Shown here piece after piece: positions 17,453-26,944 of a stretch of DNA of 64,000 nt. The position numbers and the translations under genes were made by a program. Source of the DNA: Bradyrhizobium sp. CCBAU 53338 (GTDB lineage: Bacteria > Pseudomonadota > Alphaproteobacteria > Rhizobiales > Xanthobacteraceae). The DNA lies in NCBI RefSeq assembly GCF_015291665.1, contig NZ_CP030048.1, forward strand, positions 744,001 through 808,000, read 5' to 3'. The notes beneath the pieces were generated by a model that was not told where the DNA came from, did not search any database, and worked only from the letters and a program-made list of their open reading frames with translations. Within the stretch, counting starts at the first letter, position 1. Each line of letters begins with the position of its first letter.

Positions 17453-18286
17453 CTACTTGCTTGCTACGATTCGGACGCCGCCGAGCTGTCGCTGTTGAAT
17501 GAGGTCGACAAATCGAACATAGGATTCGTGAAACTCATCGTGTCCTGACGGCGTTCCCGACTGTCTCGCTTCCTCGCGGAGCCGTTGGTACATGGCAAGC
17601 CGTTCCTTGAGGATCGGCCTCCATTCTTCGGTCAAGTCGGTGACGGAAAGCACGTTCAACCCGACGCCCTCGACCAATTCCCGGTAGTCCGAGATCGAGC
17701 GGAGCGGCTGAATTGCCATGCCCTCCCACATCAGCTGCGCGTCCGCAGATGCAAGCGGCTGATTGGCGACCCAGTCCGTGAAAGCCAATCGCCCGCCCGG
17801 CTTCAGAATGCGTCTGGCCTCCGCCAGGGTCTTTTTCACGTCCGGGACGTGACAGAAGGATTCCTGGCTGACAACGACATCGAAGCTCGCATCGGGAAGT
17901 GGGGCATCCATGACGTTGCCCTCGATAATCCGCGCCGACTTCTGCAGCCCGACCAGCCTGGTCAGTTCTTGCGCTCCCGCGGCACGCACAGGCGTGAATT
18001 CAACGCCGGTAACGTCGGCTCCATACTTGTGAGCGAGATAGCGCACCGTCCCGCCAAGACCGGCGCAGAAATCAGCGACCATCGTTCCCGGGCCGATCCG
18101 TGCTTGCCTTGCCAACTCGTCCGTGGCGCCGAGGCCACCATAATGATCCTGATCGTGCGCAAAAAGGTCTTCCGGGCGCAGGTTGTCGAGATCACCGCGA
18201 CTCGCGCGCAGTTTGGCGAGGATGATCTCGCGCGAGATGGGGTGGCGATCATAAAAATGGAACAATTGCGAAGCTGTGTCTTTCAT
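17453..18286 (-). CDS. SAM-dependent class I methyltransferase
   Basis: A 277-residue Rossmann-fold methyltransferase. Motif I is VADFCAGLGGTVRYLA (SAM binding), followed by TGVEFTPVRAAGAQEL, and motif IV is FDVVVSQESFCHVPD. The region LKPGGRLAFTDWV is the usual post-IV block. The N-terminal segment DQDHYGGLGATDELARQA and the SQESFCHV block recall small-molecule N- or C-methyltransferases such as sarcosine/dimethylglycine methyltransferase, so a small-molecule acceptor is likelier than RNA. The ATG at 18286 has CGGAG nine bases upstream. The leader-peptide gene follows on the same strand after 217 bases. The substrate is unknown. Confidence 0.88.
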   Translation of the reverse strand: MKDTASQLFHFYDRHPISREIILAKLRASRGDLDNLRPEDLFAHDQDHYGGLGATDELARQARIGPGTMVADFCAGLGGTVRYLAHKYGADVTGVEFTPVRAAGAQELTRLVGLQKSARIIEGNVMDAPLPDASFDVVVSQESFCHVPDVKKTLAEARRILKPGGRLAFTDWVANQPLASADAQLMWEGMAIQPLRSISDYRELVEGVGLNVLSVTDLTEEWRPILKERLAMYQRLREEARQSGTPSGHDEFHESYVRFVDLIQQRQLGGVRIVASK

Positions 18287-18493
18287 GAAGTCTGCTCCGA
18301 AACTCAAACATGATGCCGCATCGCGTCAGTGTCCGCTATCGGGTCTGACCCCGACATTCTGGCGACCTGGACACGGACAGGCCAGGGCCACAAGAGGAAG
18401 GCAATGTTCGATGCCTCTCATGGGCAGCGCCGTGTTCCGCCATGCTCGCCGCATCCTCGGCCGCCACGATTGCCAAAGGCCGCCGCGCAGCTG

Positions 18494-20092
18494 TCAAGTC
18501 CGGCTTGCGACAGGCAGTGCAATCTCGAATGTCGAGCCCTGAGGCCCCGATTTGCCGAGAACCAAACGGCCTTCATATCTCTCGATGATCGTGCGGCAAA
18601 TCGCCAGTCCCAGCCCCATGCCCGCCGGTTTGGTCGTAAAGAACGCCTCAAATACGCGGTCCCGATCCTGCGGGGACACTCCGGTGCCTGTATCCTGGAT
18701 GGACAGGAAAACGATTGAAGTTTGCTCGACGCGAGTGCCAATGATCAATCGGCGGCCGTCGCGGGGAGTAGAAGCCATCGCCTCGATGGCATTTTTGAAC
18801 AGGTTCAGAATCACCTGCTGCAACTGTACCGGATCGGCGTTCACGAAAGGCGCTTCGACCCCAAACTCCGTCACGACCAGAACTTCATTGAACTGCAGCT
18901 CATGCTGCAACAGGCGCAATACCTGCCGCGCGACGTCCTCGATGCTGATCATGACCGGTTGATCGGTTGCATCCTTGAACAGCTTACGAACGCTTGTGAT
19001 TGTCTCGTCTACCCTGAGACTGGCATCCCCGATGTCCTTGAGAATGGCATGGACCTCCTCGAGCCGGGGAGATTGTGCAACCAGTACCTGCCGAGCGGTG
19101 TCCGCGTTCAACGTGATTGACCCCAGGGGTGACTTTATTTCATGCGCAATTGCCGCAGTGGCTGCGTCGATACTCACGAAGCGATTGGCGCGCTCGCGCC
19201 GCTGCATCACCAGAGCGTTGGCCAGTCGCGAGTAGAGCACGGTCATTTCCGTGACAAGTACGGACAGCAGCATGAAGCTTGCGATGAGGGCAAACCCGCG
19301 AGCGGTGTACCAACCTACGGAGAATCGAGCCGAGCCTGCGTATGTCGCCACCAGAAAATTGGGAACCGCTGCAAACAACGTGACCATCAGCCACAGATCC
19401 AGCACCGTGCGCCTGCGGACAAAAAGCACCAGGAGTACGATGCAACCCAACAACGTGAGGCCAATGTTGAATTGATTGCTGAGGGGGGTCTGGAGCATGA
19501 GACCTGTCGTGAAGAACCTCGGCAAATGCTCGACTTCGGCTATCACCAGCCACGACAGCAGAGCTATTGTCCCCAGTACACTCATCAGCGTGATTGCGAT
19601 GCTTCGCGTCGTCGATCCCCGCGATATCTTTCCTTTGTCCTTGAGCAGCGCATAGGAAAGGATGCTCAGGGGAAATGTGGTGTACCAAAGTACGAAAAAC
19701 CACGCCGGGGTGTTGTAGACGTCACCTATGAGCCCGTTGGGTGCGTAGCTGCCCGGAAAACTCAGAGTCTGCAGAAAGGCAAAGGAGCCTGCGAAGATGT
19801 ATCCGCTCGCCACGACCAGCAAGGCGCGGTGCGGCTGCACCGAATACTGTGCGAACAAGAGGGTCGCCGTGAGCAGGTCAGCCGCGCTCATGATCGTTTG
19901 AACAACCGGGAGAAAGCTGTCCACTCGGCCAATTTGTCGGTTAACGAATGGAGCCAGGAGCGCTGAAACGGCCAGCATGCCGGCCACGATACCGAAGGCC
20001 ATGGCCCGGTGTCGCGGGGTGTAAGGCATCAAGGCGACCACCATCGGAGGGTCGTTATCCGGCGCAAACTGGCGTGTAACCGCGTTCAACAT
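18494..20092 (-). CDS. membrane histidine kinase with MASE4-like N-terminus
   Basis: A sensor kinase of about 532 residues. The N-terminal 290 residues contain seven to eight hydrophobic helices without a periplasmic domain, resembling the MASE4 membrane sensor type. The kinase core follows: phosphoacceptor His in AAIAHEIKSPLGS, N box NLFKNAIEAM, G1 box DTGTGVS and G2 box GMGLGLAI. No HAMP or PAS domain is evident. The start is uncertain: ATG at 20092 is used, but TTG at 20113 and ATG at 20044 remain possible. No response-regulator gene is adjacent, so it is an orphan kinase. Its sequence looks less codon-biased than its neighbours, suggesting acquisition. Confidence 0.88.
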   Translation of the reverse strand: MLNAVTRQFAPDNDPPMVVALMPYTPRHRAMAFGIVAGMLAVSALLAPFVNRQIGRVDSFLPVVQTIMSAADLLTATLLFAQYSVQPHRALLVVASGYIFAGSFAFLQTLSFPGSYAPNGLIGDVYNTPAWFFVLWYTTFPLSILSYALLKDKGKISRGSTTRSIAITLMSVLGTIALLSWLVIAEVEHLPRFFTTGLMLQTPLSNQFNIGLTLLGCIVLLVLFVRRRTVLDLWLMVTLFAAVPNFLVATYAGSARFSVGWYTARGFALIASFMLLSVLVTEMTVLYSRLANALVMQRRERANRFVSIDAATAAIAHEIKSPLGSITLNADTARQVLVAQSPRLEEVHAILKDIGDASLRVDETITSVRKLFKDATDQPVMISIEDVARQVLRLLQHELQFNEVLVVTEFGVEAPFVNADPVQLQQVILNLFKNAIEAMASTPRDGRRLIIGTRVEQTSIVFLSIQDTGTGVSPQDRDRVFEAFFTTKPAGMGLGLAICRTIIERYEGRLVLGKSGPQGSTFEIALPVASRT

Positions 20093-20279
20093 CGGGGTCC
20101 CGTCCGTAGCCAATGTCGCAGCATAACCAACGCTTTGGCGTTTGGCTAAATGTCTACCATGGATCGAAAGCCGGTCTCAGGCGTGAACGCGTCGACGTTT
20201 GCTATCGGCCGGGGAGCCGACATGGAGCGTCTTGCGGGCTCGGAGGGACCCGCCCTGGGGCTCGTTCATGCGCCCCTCG

Positions 20280-21500
20280 TCATGCCGCGGCGCGGCCAAG
20301 GCCGAGCGCTTGCCTGCGTTTGGTCGGAAAGCTCAGCGCCACCGCGACTGCGGCGAGACCGATCGCGAACGAGCCGATGTGCAGCCAGGTGTAATGCTGG
20401 AAATTGTCGTACACGAGTCCGCCGGCCCATGGACCGAGCGCCATGCCGAGGCTGGCAAACGCCGAGACCGCACCGAACACGGTGCCCATGATGCGCGCGC
20501 CGAAGTATTCGCGGACCAGCACGGCATAGAGCGGCATCACGCCGCCATAGGCGAGGCCGAACGCGACCGACAACGCGTAGAATTCGCCGAGATGCGCGAC
20601 CGCGAGATAGGTCGCGATGCACATCGCCTGCACCAACAGGCCGCCGACCAGCACCGGCTTTGCGCCGATGCGATCGGCGAGCGTGCCGAGCAGCAGGCGC
20701 CCACCGAGGCCCGAGACGCCGGCGACACTGTAGACCGTCACAGCCGTCAGCGGCGCGATGCCGCAGACCATCGCATAGGAGACCATGTGGAAGATCGGGC
20801 CGGAATGCGCGGCGCAACAGGCGAAATGCGCCGCCGCGAGCGCGATGAATTGCGGTGTGCGCAGCGCCTGCGCCGCGGTCAGCTCCACGTTCGTTGCCGT
20901 GTCCGCGCTTGCGGGGCCGGACGCGACCGGCGCCGGGCGCACCAGGAAGCAGGCGGGGATCAGCAGCGCCCAGGCAGCACAGCCGATCACCAGCATCGCG
21001 GTGCGCCAGTCATAGGCCGTGATCAGCCAGCTTGCGCTCGGCGCGATCGTCACCGGCGACACGCCCATGCCGGCGGAGACCAGCGCCACCGCGAGGCTGC
21101 GGTTGTTCTCGATCCACGCGCTCGCGAGCGCCATCATCGGTGCGTAAAAGCTGCCGGCGGCGATGCCGATCAGCACGCCGAAGCAGAGCTGGAACTGCCA
21201 CAGGCTGGCCGCCTGGCTCGCCGTGACGAGACCGAGCCCCAGCAGCAGGCTTCCCGAGAGCACGACGATGCGCGTGCCGAACCGGTCCGACAGCGTGCCC
21301 CACAGAAATGCGGCAAATCCCATGCAGAGGAAATCCAGCGTCGCGGCCGCCGACACCCCGGCGCGCGACCAGCCCATCGCTTCGGAGATCGGTTGCAGAA
21401 ACACCGCCAGCGACAGCATCGTGCCGAACCCGACGCAGGTCATCAACGCACCCGCGGCGACGACGACCCAGCCATAGTCGAAGCTCGACGGCTTACTCAT
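20280..21500 (-). CDS. major facilitator superfamily transporter
   Basis: A 406-residue inner-membrane carrier with twelve predicted transmembrane helices in two halves. The MFS signature between helices 2 and 3 is present as GTLSDRFGTRIVV, with the equivalent GTLADRIGAKPVL in the second half. The N-terminal SFDYGWVVVAAGALM segment is typical of the oxalate/formate and monocarboxylate-like MFS group. The ATG at 21500 has AAGGGA upstream. No enzyme gene is adjacent that would reveal the substrate. Confidence 0.92.
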   Translation of the reverse strand: MSKPSSFDYGWVVVAAGALMTCVGFGTMLSLAVFLQPISEAMGWSRAGVSAAATLDFLCMGFAAFLWGTLSDRFGTRIVVLSGSLLLGLGLVTASQAASLWQFQLCFGVLIGIAAGSFYAPMMALASAWIENNRSLAVALVSAGMGVSPVTIAPSASWLITAYDWRTAMLVIGCAAWALLIPACFLVRPAPVASGPASADTATNVELTAAQALRTPQFIALAAAHFACCAAHSGPIFHMVSYAMVCGIAPLTAVTVYSVAGVSGLGGRLLLGTLADRIGAKPVLVGGLLVQAMCIATYLAVAHLGEFYALSVAFGLAYGGVMPLYAVLVREYFGARIMGTVFGAVSAFASLGMALGPWAGGLVYDNFQHYTWLHIGSFAIGLAAVAVALSFPTKRRQALGLGRAAA

Positions 21501-21983
21501 GCGTTTCCCTTGGCGCTTCTGGTTTTGTCGACGCTGCGCACGGGGATGGTGGCCCATCGCCCGCCGGAGGGCAAGCTGATCGCTATGCGCGATTTGCCGC
21601 TCTGCCGTGAGCGCGATCTAGTCCGTCGCGATGATCGAAGGTCTTCACCGGCAATGTGTCACACACCGCGACGATGGCATTCTGCCCCTGTTTTGCCCGA
21701 CGGAGCAAGTATTTTTCTGAAAATCGAAAAACATCAATCCGGACAAGCCCCGGCCTACTGTGCATGGGGTTGTTTTCGGCATTTCCGTTGGTCCGGGCTC
21801 GAGTCGTTCAGGATCCGATCGATCCGGTCACGACATCCGGTCCCGCCTTCGCCGTCATGGCCGGGCTCGACCTGGCTTGACCCGGCCATCCACGACTTCG
21901 GCGCGGCACCAAAAACGTGGATGCCCGGGACAAGCCCGGGCATGACGTCGGTGAACGTTTCGATGAAAGGACGAGGCTCGACC
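21501..21983. other. intergenic region with repeats, no gene
   Basis: A 483-base gap between the MFS gene and the end of lepA with no convincing coding sequence. It holds a two-hairpin palindromic repeat (21854-21946) and, before that, a stretch (about 21672-21786) ending in tgcatggggttgttttcg that looks like a dispersed Bradyrhizobium sequence. Confidence 0.6.
21854..21946. repeat. intergenic palindromic repeat with two hairpins
   Basis: The unit has inverted ends (gtcatg at the left, catgac at the right). The left hairpin is built on atggccggg/cccggccat and the right one on atgcccggg/cccgggcat. A shorter cacg/cgtg pair frames the middle. This is the commonest type of intergenic repeat in Bradyrhizobium as I know it. 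Confidence 0.85.
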
Positions 21984-23795
21984 TCAGCTGTCGACCTTCA
22001 GCGCGGCAATGAAGGCTTCCTGCGGGATGTCGACCTTGCCGAACTGCCGCATCTTCTTCTTGCCTTCCTTCTGCTTCTCCAGAAGTTTTCGTTTACGCGT
22101 GATGTCGCCGCCGTAGCACTTCGCGGTGACGTCCTTGCGCAGCGCGCGCACGGTCTCGCGCGCGATCACCTTGCCGCCGATCGCCGCCTGGATCGGGATC
22201 TGGAACATGTGCGGCGGGATCAGCTCCTTCATCTTCTCGACCATGGCGCGGCCGCGCCCTTCGGCGCGGGTGCGGTGGACCAGCATGGAGAGCGCGTCGA
22301 CCGGCTCGGCGTTGACCAGGATCTGCATCTTGACGAGGTCGGCCGGCTTGTAGTCGGTGAGATGATAGTCGAACGAGGCGTAGCCCTTGGAGACCGACTT
22401 GAGGCGGTCGTAGAAGTCGAACACGACCTCGTTCAGCGGCAGATCGTATTTCACCATCGCGCGGGAGCCGACGTAGGTGAGCTCCTTCTGCGAGCCGCGC
22501 CGGTCCTGGCAGAGCTTGAGCACGCTGCCGAGATATTCGTCGGGCGTCATGATCGTCGCCTCGATCCAGGGCTCCTGGATCTCCTCGATCTTGACGACGT
22601 CGGGCATGTCGACGGGATTGTGGATCTCGAGCTCGGTGCCGTCGGTCAGCTTCATCTTGTAGATGACGCTCGGCGCGGTCGCGATCAGATTGAGGTCGAA
22701 CTCGCGCGACAGCCGCTCCTGGATGATCTCGAGGTGCAACAGGCCGAGGAAGCCGCAGCGGAAGCCGAAGCCGAGCGCGGCCGAGGTTTCCATCTCGAAG
22801 GAGAAGCTGGCATCGTTGAGGCGCAGCTTGCCCATCGCGGCGCGCAGCGTCTCGAAGTCGTCGGCATCGACAGGGAACAGGCCGCAGAACACCACGGGGA
22901 TCGCCGGCTTGAAGCCCGGCAGCATTTCCGTGACGGGCTTCCTGTCGTCGGTGATGGTGTCGCCGACGCGGGTGTCCGCGACTTCCTTGATTGCGGCGGT
23001 GATGAAGCCGATCTCGCCGGGGCCGAGCTCGTCCACCTGCTGCATCTTCGGCGTGAAGAAGCCGACGCGCTCGACGTCGTAGGCAGCGCCCGTGCCCATC
23101 ATGCGGACGCGCTGGCCCTTCTTCATGACGCCGTCGACGACGCGGATCAGAACGACGACGCCGAGATAGACGTCGTACCAGCTGTCGACCAGCAACGCCT
23201 TCAAGGTCGCATCGCGATCGCCCTTCGGCGGCGGCAGGCGGGTGACGATGGCTTCCAGCACATCGGGGATGCCAAGGCCCGTCTTCGCCGAGATCATCAC
23301 CGCATCGGACGCATCGATGCCGATGACGTCCTCGATCTGCTGCTTGACCTTCTCCGGCTCGGCCGCGGGAAGGTCGACCTTGTTCAGGACCGGGACGATC
23401 TCGTGATTGTTGTCGAGCGCCTGATAGACGTTGGCGAGCGTCTGCGCCTCGACGCCCTGGCTGGCGTCGACCACCAGCAGGGAACCCTCGCACGCCGCCA
23501 GCGATCGCGAGACCTCGTAGGCGAAGTCGACGTGGCCGGGCGTGTCCATCAGGTTGAAGATGTAATCCTTGCCGTCCTTGGCGCGGTAGGCGAGCCGCAC
23601 CGTCTGCGCCTTGATGGTGATGCCGCGCTCGCGCTCGATGTCCATGGAATCGAGCACCTGCTCCTTGCCCGCCATTTCGCGGTCGGAGAGGCCGCCGGTC
23701 ATCTGGATCAGGCGGTCGGCCAGCGTCGATTTGCCATGGTCGATATGGGCGACGATGGAGAAATTGCGGATGTTGGAAATGGGGACGGTCGTCAT
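21984..23795 (-). CDS. lepA: elongation factor 4 (LepA)
   Basis: A 603-residue translational GTPase that back-translocates or remodels stalled ribosomes. G motifs are all present near the N-terminus: [10 protein letters not shown] (G1), the DTPGHVDF block (G3) and NKVDLP (G4). The LepA-specific C-terminus includes [24 protein letters not shown] sequence, seen here as [20 protein letters not shown]. The length is normal for LepA. The ATG at 23795 is chosen because the protein then begins [20 protein letters not shown], as in relatives. The gene is divergent from the GT39 gene. Confidence 0.97.
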   Translation of the reverse strand: MTTVPISNIRNFSIVAHIDHGKSTLADRLIQMTGGLSDREMAGKEQVLDSMDIERERGITIKAQTVRLAYRAKDGKDYIFNLMDTPGHVDFAYEVSRSLAACEGSLLVVDASQGVEAQTLANVYQALDNNHEIVPVLNKVDLPAAEPEKVKQQIEDVIGIDASDAVMISAKTGLGIPDVLEAIVTRLPPPKGDRDATLKALLVDSWYDVYLGVVVLIRVVDGVMKKGQRVRMMGTGAAYDVERVGFFTPKMQQVDELGPGEIGFITAAIKEVADTRVGDTITDDRKPVTEMLPGFKPAIPVVFCGLFPVDADDFETLRAAMGKLRLNDASFSFEMETSAALGFGFRCGFLGLLHLEIIQERLSREFDLNLIATAPSVIYKMKLTDGTELEIHNPVDMPDVVKIEEIQEPWIEATIMTPDEYLGSVLKLCQDRRGSQKELTYVGSRAMVKYDLPLNEVVFDFYDRLKSVSKGYASFDYHLTDYKPADLVKMQILVNAEPVDALSMLVHRTRAEGRGRAMVEKMKELIPPHMFQIPIQAAIGGKVIARETVRALRKDVTAKCYGGDITRKRKLLEKQKEGKKKMRQFGKVDIPQEAFIAALKVDS

Positions 23796-23909
23796 GGGCG
23801 CGGGATACCACTCACATCCCCGTGCGGCAACCATATTGCTGTATTTTCAGGGTGTTTCTTCACGCCAAGCTGATTCCACGACGGTCCAAAACGCGCTACG
23901 CAAGCGCCC

Positions 23910-25547
23910 ATGTCCAGGCCCATGTCGACGACCTCGATTCCCTCCGCCCGAACGCGCGTAAAACCCCGGGTAAGCTTCAGCCGCTTCCGGGCCTGGCTGG
24001 TTGCCTGCGCGGTCCGGCCCGAGGCGCGGCTCTGGCTGGTGATCCAGTTCGCCATCCTGCACGCGGTGATCTGGACCGTCATCCTGATCAACCTCAAGGC
24101 AGCGCAGGACGTTCACATGGACGTCGCAGAAGCCTGGGGCTGGGGCCAGAAATTCCTGTGGGGCTACGGCAAGCATCCGCCGCTCTCGGGCTGGATCGCG
24201 GGGCTCTGGTTCAGGGTTTTTCCGGCGGCGGACTGGGCGACCTATGCGCTGGCGATGGCGACCGTCAGCGTCGGCATGGTGATCTGCTGGCTGGTAGCTC
24301 AGCGCGTGGTGGACCCGCGCCGCGCGTTCCTGGTCGTGTTGATGGTCGCGCTCTACCCGATCTTCAATTTCAAGGGGTTCAAGTACAACCCCGATCTGCT
24401 TCAGCTCGTCACCCTGCCGCTGGTCGTGCTTGCTTATCTCAACGCGTTCGAGAAGCGGAGCTCGCTATCAGGAATCTGGCTCGGGCTTGCCGGCGCGCTG
24501 GCGCTGATGACCAAATACTGGGTGCTGACGATGATCGGCGCCATCGGCCTCGCCGCGCTGATTCATCCAGAACGGATGCGATTCCTGCTGTCGCCGGCGC
24601 CCTGGGTGGCGATCGCGACGATGGTGGTGGCGATGATCCCGCACATCATCTGGCTGGCGGATTCGCATTTCGTGCCGCTGACCTATGCCGGCGATACCTA
24701 CAGCATCGAGGATGGCGGCCTCGTGCATCACTTGGTGGCCGGCTATGCCTTGCATAACCTTGCGCTGCTGGCGTTGCCGGTGGCGCTCGCCGGGCTGGCG
24801 ATGGCGCTGGTGCCGCCGTGGCTCACGCTGCTGCTGCGCGCTCCCTCGCGGATCGTCACGCGGGCCTGGGCGCGCGGCGTCAATTCCGGCGTCAATGTTT
24901 CCCAGGCGCTGAACATCTGGATCATCCAGATCATCGTCGCGGCCGGTCCGCCGCTCGGCGCGCTCGCCTTCAGCATCTACATAAAGACCGATTGGGGCAT
25001 CTCGCTGTTCTTCCTGGTGCCGCTCGCGCTGGTCGCGATCCCGGCGCTGCGGGTGCAAAGCGCGGTGCTGTTCAACGTCGTGGCGATCTGGCTCGTGCTC
25101 AGCGTCGCGACGCTCATTGCCTCGCCATGGATCGCCGCGCGCGAGATGGCGGCGAACGCGGACAACACCGCGACCTATGGTGCGCGCTCGGAGTTGGCGC
25201 GCGAGCTGACCCAGGCCTGGCATTCGCGCTTCGCCTCGCGCTGGGCGGTCGTCGCCGGCACCATGGAATCGATCCAGCCGATGGTGTTCTACAGCCCCGA
25301 TCATCCGGTTGCGTTCATCCCGAACGAGGCCTGGTCCTCCGGACTGACGTCGCTCGATGACGTCAAGAAATACGGCTTCATCGGCGTGTTCGATCCGACC
25401 GACGGCCGCCTGCCGGCATTCGAAAAATGGGTGTCGGAGATCGCGCCGAACGCCGAGCGGATGGTGATGACGACGCGCCGATTCACCCACGGCAAGGCCG
25501 GCCCGTCGATGACGTGGAACGTCTACATCGCCCCGCCGGCGAAGTGA
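23910..25547 (+). CDS. GT39-type membrane glycosyltransferase (ArnT/PMT-like)
   Basis: A 545-residue integral membrane protein of the polyprenyl-phosphate-sugar-dependent glycosyltransferase class. The first extracytoplasmic loop carries the acidic motif DVHMDVAEAWGWG followed by YGKHPPLSGWIAGLWF, characteristic of PF13231-like GT39 proteins. About ten to twelve hydrophobic segments follow, with a soluble C-terminal domain from about residue 400. It would transfer a sugar from an undecaprenyl-phosphate donor to a lipid or glycan in the periplasm. A second ATG at 23922 is possible. It ends nine bases from the convergent HPr gene. Donor and acceptor are unknown. Confidence 0.87.
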   Translation: MSRPMSTTSIPSARTRVKPRVSFSRFRAWLVACAVRPEARLWLVIQFAILHAVIWTVILINLKAAQDVHMDVAEAWGWGQKFLWGYGKHPPLSGWIAGLWFRVFPAADWATYALAMATVSVGMVICWLVAQRVVDPRRAFLVVLMVALYPIFNFKGFKYNPDLLQLVTLPLVVLAYLNAFEKRSSLSGIWLGLAGALALMTKYWVLTMIGAIGLAALIHPERMRFLLSPAPWVAIATMVVAMIPHIIWLADSHFVPLTYAGDTYSIEDGGLVHHLVAGYALHNLALLALPVALAGLAMALVPPWLTLLLRAPSRIVTRAWARGVNSGVNVSQALNIWIIQIIVAAGPPLGALAFSIYIKTDWGISLFFLVPLALVAIPALRVQSAVLFNVVAIWLVLSVATLIASPWIAAREMAANADNTATYGARSELARELTQAWHSRFASRWAVVAGTMESIQPMVFYSPDHPVAFIPNEAWSSGLTSLDDVKKYGFIGVFDPTDGRLPAFEKWVSEIAPNAERMVMTTRRFTHGKAGPSMTWNVYIAPPAK

Positions 25548-25556
25548 GCGAAGCGC

Positions 25557-25874
25557 CTAGACCCCTTCCTCGTTGAACTTGCTTTCAACGAGCTCGGTGA
25601 TCGCCGCAAGCGCAGCTTCGGCGTCAGCCCCGGCGGCCGCGACGGTGATCGTCGTTCCCGGTCCTGCAGCCAGCATCATCAGGCCCATGATCGAGGTGCC
25701 GCCGACGGTCTCGCCGCCGCGCGTCACCCACACCTGCGCGTTGAAGCGCTCGACCGCCTGGACGAATTTCGCCGAGGCGCGGGCGTGCAGGCCGCGCTTG
25801 TTGATGATCAGAAGCTCTCTGGAAATCGCGCCCGCGGGCACGCCTGTCCCCGCTTGTGGCGCGTCGTCACTCAT
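25557..25874 (-). CDS. ptsH: phosphocarrier protein HPr
   Basis: A 105-residue HPr with a roughly 17-residue N-terminal extension. The phosphorylatable His30 (equivalent of His15) lies in KRGLHARASAKF, and the regulatory Ser61 (equivalent of Ser46) lies in GGTSIMGLMMLAAG, the HPr-kinase site. It would accept phosphate from enzyme I and pass it to EIIA(Man), and be phosphorylated on serine by HPrK. Its ATG overlaps the stop of the EIIA gene by four bases. Enzyme I is not in the window. In Alphaproteobacteria this HPr usually serves regulation rather than sugar uptake. Confidence 0.93.
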   Translation of the reverse strand: MSDDAPQAGTGVPAGAISRELLIINKRGLHARASAKFVQAVERFNAQVWVTRGGETVGGTSIMGLMMLAAGPGTTITVAAAGADAEAALAAITELVESKFNEEGV

Positions 25875-26272
25875 TTGCCGGCGAGCACGCGGCTGGCGAT
25901 GGTGACGTATTTGCGGCCGGCCTCCTGCGCCATCGCGATCGCGTCCGGCAGCGGACGCTCCTCGCGCACCTTGGCGAGCTTCACCAGCATGGGCAAGTTG
26001 ATGCCCGCGAGCACTTCGACCTTGGGCCGGCTCATGCAGGAAATCGCAAGATTCGACGGCGTGCCGCCGAACATGTCGGTGAGGATAGCAACGCCGTCGC
26101 CGGAATCGACGCGGTTAACCGCTTCGATGATGTCGCTTCGGCAGAGATCGGAATCATCTTCGGCGCCGATCGTAATCGCTTCGATTTGCTTTTGTGGGCC
26201 CATGACATGTTCAAGCGCTGCCTTGAATTCGTCGGCAAGGCGCCCGTGGGTCACAAGTACTAGACCAATCAT
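25871..26272 (-). CDS. PTS system EIIA component, mannose type
   Basis: A 133-residue EIIA(Man) domain protein. It begins MIGLVLVTHGRLADEFKAAL with the active-site His9 in VTHG, followed by GVAILTDMFGGTPSNLA, the characteristic loop of the mannose family. No EIIB, EIIC or EIID genes accompany it, so it cannot transport sugar by itself. In Rhizobiales such orphan EIIA(Man) proteins accompany HprK and ChvGI and have regulatory roles. The ATG at 26272 is used rather than the upstream one at 26308. It overlaps ptsH by four bases and lies about 207 bases downstream of hprK on the same strand. Confidence 0.92.
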   Translation of the reverse strand: MIGLVLVTHGRLADEFKAALEHVMGPQKQIEAITIGAEDDSDLCRSDIIEAVNRVDSGDGVAILTDMFGGTPSNLAISCMSRPKVEVLAGINLPMLVKLAKVREERPLPDAIAMAQEAGRKYVTIASRVLAGK

Positions 26273-26479
26273 CGGAAAACTCCCGCGGGCGCTTTTGGTG
26301 CACCGCACGAACGCGCCACTTTGACCATCCAGAGCCCCTGCGCAAGAGGGGATGTTGCGTATCTCCCTGAATCTAGACGGATGGATAAGGGGAGTTGCGC
26401 CGGTCTACTCGGTCGCGAGTGTGGGGTTCATATGGTTACCATTTCCCTTCAAACAATCGCCTCGAGGGTTAGCTGAAGG

Positions 26480-26944
26480 TTAACTCTTGGTAGTGGTCAA
26501 GGCTGCGACAACCAAAGGGAGGGGCGAATGGTCGCGGCTGACGGGGATTCGCGGTATTTCGACACCAAAAATGGTGGTTTTCAGCGATTCCAGCGGCGGC
26601 AGGCGCTCGGCGTCGTCGGCGTCCAGATCAACCACGAGGCCGACCGTCGCATGCTCCACGAAGTCGCACCGGCGGATGCCCAGCCCCCTGATCTCGATCA
26701 GGCCGGCCAGGATGGGGGCGGGGCGGACCACAATTTCATCGCCGACTGTCGCCAGATGGACACGGTCGTCGCCCACCAGGACGGCGCCTTCGACCACCCC
26801 CGAGCGCCCCGCCATGATCAAATCGAAGGCAAGGCGCGACTTGCCGGCACCCGAAGGCCCGCGGATCAGCACCGCCAGCGACCCGACCTTGACCGCGGAG
26901 GCATGAATGCTCGGCTCGCCGTCGTTCAAACCGCCTTGGCTCAT
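26480..26944 (-). CDS. hprK: HPr kinase/phosphorylase, short alphaproteobacterial form
   Basis: A 154-residue protein corresponding only to the C-terminal catalytic half of Firmicutes HPrK (about 310 residues). The Walker A motif is IRGPSGAGKSRLAFDL, followed by LVGDDRVHL and the HPrK signature region LIEIRGLGI. It would phosphorylate HPr on Ser61 and probably remove the phosphate. The ATG overlaps the chvG stop by four bases, so the two are translationally coupled, linking HPr phosphorylation to the ChvG/ChvI system. The short form is normal for Rhizobiales. Confidence 0.95.
   Translation of the reverse strand: MSQGGLNDGEPSIHASAVKVGSLAVLIRGPSGAGKSRLAFDLIMAGRSGVVEGAVLVGDDRVHLATVGDEIVVRPAPILAGLIEIRGLGIRRCDFVEHATVGLVVDLDADDAERLPPLESLKTTIFGVEIPRIPVSRDHSPLPLVVAALTTTKS

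Noticed and set aside
20199..23873. Very long open frame (over 1,200 codons) on the plus strand opposite lepA and the MFS gene
   Set aside because: Its translation is rich in Arg, His, Asp and Gln without domains. It is the antisense shadow of GC3-biased genes on the other strand.
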